From NCBI GenBank assembly GCA_951217055.1, contig OX578276.1:118056979-118120978 (forward strand): 64,000 nt of DNA, read 5' to 3'. Positions 42,822-54,800 of this stretch are shown piece by piece. The notes under the pieces are model-generated. The model saw only the letters and a list, made by a program, of their open reading frames with translations. It was not told the DNA's origin and ran no database searches. A program made the position numbers and the translations under genes. The stretch comes from Gerris lacustris. Its lineage: Eukaryota > Arthropoda > Insecta > Hemiptera > Gerridae. How positions within the stretch are numbered: position 1 is the first letter of the stretch; each line of letters begins with the position of its first letter.

Positions 42822-45800
42822 CTGTACATAAAATATAAATAATAAAATAAGAGTTATCTTCTACACCAGGAGAAAACTTAAATTTACTGAACTCAATGAT
42901 AGCTTATAGTCAACCTCTCAGGCTATTAAAGATAACACAAGGTGTGACTTATTTTTTGGAAAATAGTTTTGCTAAACATACAAATAAATTAAATTATAAA
43001 CCCCATTTGATTCTTAGGCATATGTACCTGTTAATAATTAATGTATTAAAAAAAATTGTAGTGTAAGAAAGAACGTATATATTTATCATTAAACCTTTTA
43101 GAGCTATGGACAAGTAAATTCATTAGGCAGAATATGTATTTTAAGATTGACGTGTACTGCAGTGCAAGAAAACTTTAACTTTGCCATTGGCAATTAGCTG
43201 TATCACTTATAGTTAAAGAGAAACAGCCAATCTAAATAATCGTTCCCACGATAGTTAATGAAATACGGATTAAAATGTACCACAAACCACAACAAGTGGC
43301 AAAGCTCATGATGGGACAAGTACCTGCTCCAAAACCATTCACCGTCATTCTTAGATGACTAGATGAATTCATTCTTAGATGTTTTTATATTTTTATTTAG
43401 TTCAAACATAAAATGTAAGAAAATTATTTTTATATACTTACTTTTGTATTGTTGTACCATTAGAAGTAGAAGGCACATTGTAATTATTGTTGTTTCTTTT
43501 ATCTTCAAAATGTGAATAGTCTCTAACAGGTTGCCGACAAATGTAACACATCATAGCACCACATGTACACACCATTTTGTTACAGCCATCTTCCTTTATA
43601 AATTTCTTTTTACATTTATAACATTCTCTGTAAGAGAAAATAAAAATTTAAAGAAATGTTTGTGACAGTAAGAAAAAAAAACTCAATAGAGGAAGTAACA
43701 ACAATAGTTTGGAACATATTATTGTACATATATAATAATAATTTGTACTATATAAATAATGCGTTAGCGGACTCTTTTCAATAAAGTTAGAGAGCATCGG
43801 GGTGGTCACATCTTGGATTAGTGACCACAGATCTAGTTTCTTGACCCTATTGTAAAAACCAAAAGAGACACACTCTGTAGTGAAACACAGGAATCTAGCT
43901 AGTGTAAAACAATTTTAAAAGCATTTACGATCTACAATTTCATTATAAAGTATAAGTAATTTACCTGAGTAAAGCTTCTGTCATTTTAGCCTCTATTCTA
44001 GCTCTAGCAGAAGTTTTTAATTTGTCCTCTTCATATTCTTTACAACTCATAGGAACATGATTCTGTTCTTGACAATATCTAAAATCATAAAATTAGATTA
44101 ACATTTTTGAAAGGTGTATTGTTTTGACAGAAGCAGAAACCTTTTGATGCCAATCTATGATGGGTGGTAATATCAGCTTTACATGTGAGGGGGGGGGGGG
44201 GGGGATACTTTCTGCTTCTTAACTAGTCATTCTATATCTATATTTTTAATTAAGATTAAAATGAGTGAGGTACGGTTTTCATAAAAACTTCTTTTCATGA
44301 AAACTCACTAATTTTAATCCTAATTCATAATTTAACAGTTGCTAATTCAAATCTTATTATATTTTTAATGTAGAACAATTTAATTAAAACAAAAATATAA
44401 ATAATTAAACATTTAGTATTAAGGGTAAAGACAAATTTCTTACCAATGGACTCTTTTTAAGACTGGGTTAAAAGAAACAGCTTTAGAAAAACACAGGAAA
44501 AAAAACAGTGTTAAAAGAAATAGAAATAATCTACTATTTGAGTAACCTTCCTATAGTATAGTTAAAGAGTTACTCAAACTATACTATAGGAAGGTTACTC
44601 AAATAGTAGATTATTTCTATCTCTATACCAAACCAGAAAAATGTAATTTTTTTAATTACATTCAAGGGTGAAATATAGCCAAATAGTTTTAGTAAATAGA
44701 AAATATAATTCTATTTTCAACCTTTTTTCATCCCTGAAGACCCGAATAAAAGAAATTCTAATATAATAATAAGGGATCAACCGAAGAAAATTGACAAGTG
44801 TTAAAAGAAGTAAAAAGAAACAAATGAGTCGGAGGTGTAGAGTGTCTTTTCTGATAAAATGACGAACTTCGGTTCATGTCCTCTACACACAGGGGAACTC
44901 TGTGAGCTCTGCTGCGAACCAAACAAATGTTTTCCCGATGGAAAACCAAGTTCGCCACAAACTTGGTTTGTTAACCTCTACACACAGGGGAACTTGATTC
45001 TTGCAAACCAAGTTCCCATGTGTGTAGGCCGCTTTAGAGTTTAAGTTTATATTTTAGTCTAATTATACCATTTAATTTAACTTTTTTACAGTCAGTTAAC
45101 ATTCAGAATAACCCGAGTGAATAACCAACAATGGAAAAGGCATACTACGCTTGAAAAGAAATCAATTGTATCAAATATTGTAACATAATATTATGAGATA
45201 TGTATGGCAAATATACATGAGGATCCTGTTGCCAAATCATCCATAAGTCTATAATTAAACCTAAGTGGCTGGTTAATTGATAGCCTTCTATTAACTGAGC
45301 TGCAGAAAAAAGACTTGGCAGAAGGAAAATTAGAGCCATGTTACGTGGTTAAAATAGACTTTTTTTTAAAAAAGTCAGACTTTTAAATTGCATACAGTAG
45401 AGTCTCGCTATTCCGGACCCCTCTAGTATGGACATCCGTATAATCCGGTCGGGCCAAAAACTATGTAAAAATTCGGACGAGGGCCTTTTCAGATTCATGA
45501 ATTGTTAAGATTATTGGGGTTTCTGTTTTTATTGTCTATTAGATTTATAAAATTGTTCCTAGTATTGTTTACAGGTGTATATTCCTGTTAAAAATAAACA
45601 GATTTAGAATAATTATGAATAAGTTAGAACATCGACAAATCTCTTTCGGTTCCAAAGAAATTTAGGGCGGGAGATATAAAGGTAGTGTATTCCAGGAAAT
45701 ACAATTATACACAGCTGAGATGGGGAGAGGGTTTTAAGAAACACGTAGCGGCGGCTCAACGCAGTTCCGTGAAATTTCGCCAAGCCGCCAGAGTATAATG

Positions 45801-48800
45801 TCTCAACTTTTTGTGTAATGATTATCCGTTGCTCGAATTTTATATGAGAACACAGCTTGTTTCTCTAGAAGTCCCTTCTATACCTGCACCTGCCTAATAG
45901 ATTATCATTTTATTTTTAGGGTCCGTAGGCAAAACCAAGGACCCTTATATTTTCCTGCTTGTGTCTGTCCATCCGTCCTGTCGCCTGCTCTCATGGCTAC
46001 AACTTTCGTCCGATCACTTTGAAATTTGGCATGTATGTGTCTTGTACCTACTCACATATATTAAAAATATAGCGACTTAAAAAAAATATTTTTCAAAAAT
46101 ATTAGGGTAAAAAAACTTAAGGGTTACATTTTTTTTTTTTTTCTACACCGTGAGGGGTATCATATGAAAGGGTACGTCGAGCTGATTACAAAAATATATA
46201 ATTCTTATTTTATAACTTTGATAGGGCGAGCGAAGACAAGTTTGAAGTGGGTGTGAAACGTGCCCCCCCCCCCCCTCTATCTCGCTTATGTGAAGTGCAA
46301 AAAATCTGAAAAAATTCCTGAAGATTCTTCGACCAAAAGTAAAGATACCACTTTTTGGAAATTTCGAAAAAAATATTATTTTATTTTTTATTGACAAAAT
46401 ACGTTTTTTTTTATAACTATGGTCTTTTCGATGTATTTATATGGTTGTAGTCCGGTTCAGTGGCAAAAAAATACTTTATCAGAAGTTTGTTTATATGTTT
46501 TGAGAATATCAGACCCATAGAATAGTTCAAAGTAAGCTTTTTAGCATTTTAAAAAACACCATCAATAGGGTACTACTTAAACTATACAGGGTTGCCTACG
46601 GACCCTCGCTGTGTGCTGACTAGCACACACTTGACCTGTTTATAATTAATTTGATATTCGGACTGTTGACAGAACAGTCCTTAATTACTGCCGTGTATTT
46701 ATTCAGTTATTGTGTTTCGTGTGCACTTATTACATAAGATTAACATTAAATAACAACTAAACATAAGAAAGTGACAGCAACATTGGAACAAAAACTCCAA
46801 GCTTTGTTTTGTATTGATGCTGGTGAATCACTTACTAAAATCGCACAAGAGTAAGGAGTGGAAAAACGAACTGTATCTGACTGGAAGAAAAATTGGAGAA
46901 TGGTGAGCAAGGACAGCTTGGGTAACAGAAGCACGTTAAAAAAAACAAAAAATGAAACTTTGGACGAGACGTTGTACATTTGGTTTTAGGTTTGTTCCAA
47001 CAGAGCCTCGGACGGTTCTAGAACTGCCGGGAGCATGCGCAGTATCGAAAGACCGTTCCTACACGCTTCTCGGACGGTTCTGGAACTTTTAGTCCCGTGT
47101 TCCAACAGAAAGTCGAACGGTTCTGGGACAGTCCTAGAACCGTGAAAACAGTTCCCGGACTGAAGCAGGAACTCGACCAGAACTACTAATACTAATATAC
47201 GGAGGCGTGTAGGTTACACTACTACTACTGTTCAACTATAACCTAACATTTGTTTTCGTTTCTTTTCATGATATCTTTTTCCTAGCGTGTTTTGTTTCTC
47301 TCTCCTCACTTAATATTTATACTACTTCTTTCTTTCTTCTTTACGTATTATTTTTTATCATGATAGTATATTGGAATAATAAAATATAATTTATATTTTA
47401 TTCATTCCTCATGATAATTAAAATTTCTCATAGCGACTTTGAGTCCTTTATAAGAATTACCTACGATCTTTTTGTCTGTACATCCGCCGATGATTTACAG
47501 ACAAGAAAAAAAACAAACAGATAAATTGTTCTTATAATTTTCTTTTTTGTAGTTTTGAACCCTTTATTTGTAAATATTTCTTAATGTGTGGTTGACCTTT
47601 TCTTATATAAGGGTTTATTTTTAATAAGCCAAGATAAAATTCACATTTTATCATCCGAAACTTGATTCCGAGATCTCTGTGAAGGAGGGGTCTTACAAAC
47701 CCGGGGATATCATTAAAATCTGTTTCATATACGTCTGTATGTAAGTATTCGTATGTAACTAAACCAAGTGGTTTTGGAGATATTGGCATTTTAATGTTTT
47801 TACTTCCATGAAAATGGGTGTAAATACTGAGCTCTCTCTTGATCGCGTATTGACTCCACAACATTTCATGGAAGTCATGTGTAGGATTTCCACACCGGTA
47901 CTTTTTATATGATTTAACAGTTAATGTTTAAAAAAATTACAATTTATACAAACAAATTTTTAATAGGCAACTGAAACTAAAAGACAGGATTGTTACGAGC
48001 CTGACGAATCCCAAATGTGAGAGCGAAATATAATCATTCAGAAATGACAGTGTGATAAATTTGTAAATTTAAAAACTATTTGCTCTAATGTGCATTCTTA
48101 TAAACTTTGTTGAGTTTAACAATAGAATATGTTCACGTAAGTAATCCATTTCTGAGTGAACATAAACAAAACAAGTGGAGAGATACGAAGAGGTAAATAA
48201 AAACAAGATAAAGAGAGGTAACATGAAGGTTGCAGTTCTGAAAGAGTTCTTAAATCGTTCCAACAGGCTCCTCTTTTTGAATCAGTTCTGAACCAGTCCT
48301 CATAGACGCATGCGCATTAAAAAATCCTGAACTGGTTCTAGAACCGTCCTCGAATTGGCTGTTGGAACAAACCTTTTGTCAAGATTTATCTTAGTGCTTT
48401 GAATATTTATCAATAAGGTGATACTTTTTTTTATCCTAAATCAATTTTTAGTCGTAAATAGTGGGCCTACGTTGTACATACATGTTTTTGAAATTAACAG
48501 AATTAATTTTTTTGATAAAAATATCGATTTTAATAGTTTTACCCAAATAAAACTTGTTTTATAGGCATTTTAAAATTGATTCCGTTTAATCCGGATTTTC
48601 GGTAAACCGGACTGGGTCCGGTCCCGTCAACCCTGGATTAGCGAGACTCTACTGTACTTCTATAGCACCAATCTACCACCTACAAAAGTCGCATTAAATA
48701 AATAAATTTTTCAAGCAGATGATGTAAGACTAACCTGCACGATTCCTTCTTGCACTTTCTACACTTGAAGATTTTTTCATCAGCTGGGAGTATCTCTGCA

Positions 48801-51800
48801 TATTCACAATATGGACAAAAACATATACCAGTTATATCTGCTGATTTTATTTCAGACTCTTGAATTTTTGTATGTATTTTATCATAAAGACTTCTGGAAA
48901 TCAAACCCTAGAAAAAACCAAAAACAAAAATAACATTTGGTCTTATAACCAAGCCTAATAGATGAAAGTGTATTTTTAGACACTAACACTTGCACAGACA
49001 AAATTATCACAGAGGTAAACTTATGAGGTGGTCCTGAAGAAAACAACTAGACCCCCTCATTGTGAGAGCAATGTCTTAGGTTCTATTACCACAAAAAGTT
49101 AATTTACCTTTCATAGGGTCTACTACAGAATAGCAGTTGGGAAAAAGGTAGTTCTTTCCACAAAAATTAAATCTGATATAATTGAATATACAGTGAAATA
49201 TGTTTAACACGAAAACATTCAACTTAAATACAGTTAACAGAAGATTTCGTTTGAAAAAAAATAAAATACGAACACTTTATTTAATACGCTGAGAATGTAT
49301 AGGGGTCTGAAATAAAAATGAGACATCCAGGGGAGAGCCCTTTAACTTGGCTTTGAAATACTATACCGAAATTGAGGGGAGAGTCAGTGAGACAAGGCGA
49401 TAAGAGAGAGAAAACACTTTATTTACAAAAATAAGCATGTGGGGGTTGTTTATCTAAACAACCCTCCCTCCTGCGAAACTGATTTCTCTATACATATTTC
49501 AAGAATTATAAAGAAATATTTAATCAGTTTGTTTTCATCCTCCATTTTGGATTTGAACAGCTGATAATTTTGAGTTCACAATATTTTTTCTATGTGGGCG
49601 TCAAAACGATCTTTAATACTGGAAAGTTTCATGTTTTTATCTCCTCCGATTCAAAAGTTAATGGAACCGGACAGAGTGACAGACAAACAGACACAGGAAC
49701 GAAACAATAAGGATTTCTTTTTTTGGTTTTACCAACGAAACCCTTAAAATGAGAATGAAGACGGATCAATTGAGTCTTAAGAATAACCTATTGGCAATAA
49801 AATATTCTCACATACTCAACCTGGTCTTAGTTTAAGACAAAAACTAAGATTTTTTAGGAAAAAATGGCTTATGATGAATAGTTGTTTATATTTTCTATTG
49901 GTTTATATTTTTTTATAGTTTGAGTCATAATGTATAGCAGACAAAATTTTATACAAAAATGTTTACATTATCTTACCAGCAAATTTAAAAAACAAAAACA
50001 AATATTAAAAACAAATTTACTTACTTCCAAACTTTCAACAAGAAAATAGCTATCACAACTAGTAAGACAATTAAATTGTATTTTTCCTTCACCAAAAGCG
50101 ATTTCAACACTCCTAAAAAAAAGTTGAATAATAAATAATTCCATTTCAGAAATAATAATAATAAATTAACAATTATGTTTGGTACTAAATACAGGGTGGT
50201 CCTAAAGTCCCCCCCCCCCCCTTCTTAAATTTTGAATGGTTTGAGATAAATTAGTGAAACTGTGGGGCTCTATACCATGCAAAGGGAAGTTTGTTATCAC
50301 GCTACCATGCTAGGGGTAACCACCCTTTTTGCCCCCAGGCCACCAAACTTCAAAATTTCAAATTGGGGTGAATATTTTTTTATAGCAGATTTGGATTTTG
50401 TGAAGAAAAATAATAAAATTTTACTTGGGGGCAAAGATAGAAAAATAGCCTTCCTTAAAATAGTAAAAAAAAAAACAAAAAAACTTTTATCGTTGTAAAA
50501 TCTTAACGCTTGGAGATAAATCAATGAAACTTGGGGACCTGCACCATTTAAAGGGAAGTTAGTATTTATCCACTCGAGTACTAGGTACAGGTACAGCAAC
50601 CCTTTTTGCCCTCAGGCCACCCAACATAATATTTTTTTAATTTGATTATGTATTTTTGATAGCAGATTTAGAATCTATAGCAAAAAATAAGTATACTTTA
50701 CTTAGAACTTTTTTTTCTACCTCCAATATTTTATTTAGCCCCCCTATTAGGGGGACAAAGTATAAAAATGGTAGATTCCAGTACACTTGAATAGGAAGAA
50801 AAATTTCTAATCAAAACCAAAATAAACTAAATAAAGACAAAAACAAGTTTAAAACTTCTCTAAAAACATTAGAAATTTAAAATGTGTATATAAATAGGTT
50901 TAAATAGATGCAAAGAGAAATTGAAATAATAGGTTTTCAATTATCTAGTAATTTAGTGTTTATTACTTCTTAAGAAAAAGGGCATAATTATTAAATAAAA
51001 TTTTATTTGAGTGATTCATATTTATCTCAAATACTAAATTAATCATTTATTGTTCATAAGTTCAATTTAAAATTTATTTTTTATTTTTCAACTGCACTGA
51101 AATCTACCATTTTTACAATTTTTCCCCCTTATAGGGGGAAAAATATTGGAGGTAGAAAAAAAGTTTCTTATTTTTTGCCATAGATTCCAAATCTACTATC
51201 AAAAATACACAATCAAATTAGAGATTATTAAGTTGAGTGGCCTGTGGGCAAAAAGAGTGATTGCCTTTAGTGCGTGATAGCATGAAAACAAACTTCCCTT
51301 TGCATGGTATAGAAGATCCCTCAAGTTGCATTAATTTATCTCGAACCTTTCAATATTTAAGAGGGGGATTTATATAAAACTTTTGGACCACCCTATATTA
51401 ATATCAAAATTTTATAAATTAAAAATGTATACTAACTAATAAGGACAAGGGTGAAATCAACTTAAATAGTAGAAACTATTAGTTTATTGGTAAACTACAA
51501 CAGCAAATGTTAATAGAGACATGACATAAGACATCTTTCTACCTAAAGTAACTTTATTGTCTAAAGTTAGATGGTGAGATACATACAACTGCAAAAGAGA
51601 GTTAACAAATTGTACAATAATAATGAAAATTCTCCATGACAGCTTAATCTGCAGAGGATATAGAATCAAAATAATTTAGTTAACTTTAAAATGTTGGGTG
51701 ATCAAGACCAAAGCTGCCTCTTTAGTACTATCCTCTAAAAGATTTGTATAAGAACAAAAATCAATTTAAATTCTAAAATTGGTCCAGGCAATCTGTCGCC

Positions 51801-54800
51801 AAAATGGGGGATTCACTTGTAACTGAACCGTGGTAGTTCTTATATTTTAATATGTTGTAGGTGTAGGTACACTAATAACAAGTCCACGCTTTAGACCTGG
51901 AGGAAGCTGGTACAGCTAGCACTGAAAAACCACAAAATTTTCAACTTTTTTTTCAGATTTACCCATATTTTACCATGAAGAATTGGTTTAATTGAACAAA
52001 TTAATATGTATTATAAAAATTAAAGTAAATGTTCTACTAAATTAAATATAAATTTAAAAGTCCCTGTTTCATGTTGGTTTTGGCCATTTTTCACCCTGAA
52101 GCCTTGGTTTTTTTGTAATAATAAGCGTGGCTTTGAAAATAATAAGCGTAATTATTTTCTTATAATGAGGTTTCTGTTCTAAATAGCCCCTGAGATGTAG
52201 CTGTTTGTTGTTGGTGTGGTTTTTTGAGGAATTATGAAATAAGCATTTTTAGTTGGATGAAGTCAGGAAAAATTGAAGGTGGGTTTAGTGAATTTTACAA
52301 AAAGCTTGTACTGTAGGGCATTGAGGTTGTTCGTAACTTAACGGTTGGGTTTCTCCATATAACTGTTCCATAAATATTGTGGTTGCTTTTTGAAGGTGAG
52401 GCTGCTTCTCAAAAATTAAACAGATATTATTTTTCCCATGGCCGACATGATGTGGTGTTGCAGCCAGCAAATGCTAGAATGAATAAAATTATGTACTTCA
52501 GATACTGGAAACTTGAAAGAGGCTGATAAAAAAGAAATAATTAGTGATTTGCCTCTTCCCCATTTCTGAAATGTTTTGCATTAATCCTGTCAGGACTAGA
52601 AGATCTTTCTCCTCACCCACTATCATTATAGCATTCTGAAAGGATTTGGAAATGACAGTGGTGACAATCAAAACATATACATCCTATTCTGTCGGCTGCA
52701 CTAATATATTCGCAATTTTCAAATTTTTCTTTATCATGTCAATTAAACAAATTTCATTTGCTAAAAACATTTCTTGAGTAACGAGCTACGATTGCTTCAT
52801 CAAAAAATATATCATGAGAGAAGTGTTCCTTAACTCATGAATATGCTTGCTGCTCTTAATTTGAAAGTTTATCTAAAAAGGCTTGAGGGCTTAAGCTAAA
52901 AAATCAAGGCTTCAGGGTGCAAAAGGGCCAAAACATATCTGCTTTAATAGTTTATTGATCGTCATAGTGAGCAACTGAGAGTGTAGATTTTTGAATAGTT
53001 ATTTTGTTATATTATTTTTGTACTGTGATTGCAAGTCAAAGGTTTGGCTTTGACATTCATTTTCATTTTAAAATCAATTTTTTAAGTTTTTGGTAGTTTT
53101 CATACTACGGAAAGTTTAAATTTTAATTTAAATCAAATTATAATTATTATTAACTACGGGAAACAGACAGTGAAAAATACACTCCAGCGCCGAGATTTGA
53201 AATACAGGAGACCCGTGGTTCAAATCCCGGCGCTGGAGTGTATTTTTCACTGTCTGTTTCCCGTAGTTAATAATGATCAATTTTTAGTTTCAGTTTAAAC
53301 TTGACTTGATTTTTTTTAGTATTTACGGATAAAAGAGAAGAAGGATTCTAGATATACAGTTTTTTTTAAAAAAGAACGAAAGAACTAATGCAAGAAAGAA
53401 ACCATTAAAAAGAACACTTTTGGATACTCTTCTTGTTAATTCTAAATTCCAACTCTGTGGTAATTCTAAATATCTATTTACTAAAATATTTATTGTTTGT
53501 GCCAAGTATTAGAATTCTGTAAAAAAAAAAAAAAAAAGAAGTAATAGTTTGTTTTTTCCGTTACAATTAATGATGTTTTTTTTTTTTTTTTTTTTTAAAC
53601 AAAAATAACATTATAGGAACTTGGTTAGTTGCCGGTTAAACTAATTATTTTATAAGTGGAGTAGTTAGGGTGTCCTCGGGAAATGAATCATGGGGGCACT
53701 ATTATTGGATTTTTAATTTTTTGCTTGTCAGGTTAGTTTACATAGATAGAGGGGGTGTGAAAACCCGACTGTCCCTGGGCGCTATAAATCCTAGCTACGC
53801 CTCTATATTTTAAACAATATAAGTATCAAATGAAAAGGTACTTACCGTCGACACTTGCTTGATCTATAGATCACTGGACCGGTTTCGGCTGTACGCCATC
53901 ATCAGCAGAAGAAGAAGAATATAGATCTCCTAGAGTCGAATTGAACTCATAGAGTCTACATGGGAGAGTGTACTCTCCCATGTAGACTCTTCGAGTTCAA
54001 TTCGAGGGAGAGTGTACTCTCCCATGTAGACTCTATGAGTTCAATTCGACTCTAGGAGATCTATATTCTTCTTCTTCTGCTGATGATGGCGTACAGCATA
54101 ACATGGGAGAGTGTACTCTCCCATGTAGACTCTATGAGTTCAATTCGACTCTAGGAGATCTATATTCTTCTTCTTCTGCTGATGATGGCGTACAGCATAA
54201 CATGGGAGAGTGTACTCTCCCATGTAGACTCTATGAGTTCAATTCGACTCTAGGAGATCTATATTCTTCTTCTTCTGCTGATGATGGCGTACAGCATAAC
54301 ATGGGAGAGTGTACTCTCCCATGTAGACTCTATGAGTTCAATTCGACTCTAGGAGATCTATATTCTTCTTCTTCTGCTGATGATGGCGTACAGCCGAAAC
54401 CGGTCCAGTGATCTTCAGATCAAGCAAGTGTCGACGGTAAGTACCTTTTCATTTAATAACTTACTAACTTGCGGTAATAATCGTCAAATTGACTTCAATA
54501 TAAGTATCACAAAATCTCTTGTTGAAACAACACTTACTTTTTAACACAATCCTTGCAGAATACATGACCCTCAATACATGTAATGACATCTTTACCAAGC
54601 ACTTCGTCACTGAAGCAACACTGGCATTCAATAAGTTCATTGTTTAACCTTGCCTACAATAGTAAAAAAAAAAACATCAAATAATTACTTAAGCATCCTG
54701 AATACAGGTATAATTAATTCCAGATCACCCTATTGAAAAGGGTATTTCTACAGGTCATTTGGAAGCAAAAATGTTCATATAAGCTACAGTCCATTTCTCA

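Larger units (their letters stand above)
45395..48654 (+). mobile_element. Tigger-like element, copy 3, with two nested insertions
   Basis: CAGTAGAGTCTCG to AGACTCTACTG, flanked by TA (45393-45394 and 48655-48656). Comparison with copy 1 shows that foreign DNA at about 45918-46650 and 46988-48374 was inserted later. The N-terminal transposase domain remnant lies at 46767-46984, and the second insertion cuts just behind it. Confidence 0.85.
53829..54495. mobile_element. Inverted-arm retroelement with hammerhead-like ends (Penelope/retrozyme-like)
   Basis: It is flanked by a 14-bp direct repeat CAATATAAGTATCA (53815-53828 and 54496-54509). Arms of about 150 bp are inverted (GAAAAGGTACTTACCGTCGA and complement), enclosing a 99-bp tandem satellite. 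Each arm carries a hammerhead-like motif. A long, exact target duplication and hammerhead motifs are features of Penelope-like elements and animal retrozymes. The reverse transcriptase is absent, so it is non-autonomous. It sits 22 bases from the exon 4 donor of the RNF216 gene. Confidence 0.55.

Noticed and set aside
52285..52470. 61-codon minus-strand frame (starts MLAATPHHVGHGK)
   Set aside because: It looked as if it could be a transposase piece, but I cannot match it to a family and neighbouring frames are closed.
54103..54411. 102-residue frame with a 33-residue repeat
   Set aside because: The 99-bp satellite period keeps any stop-free frame open. There is no promoter, splice or domain evidence, and the DNA is part of an inverted-arm element.
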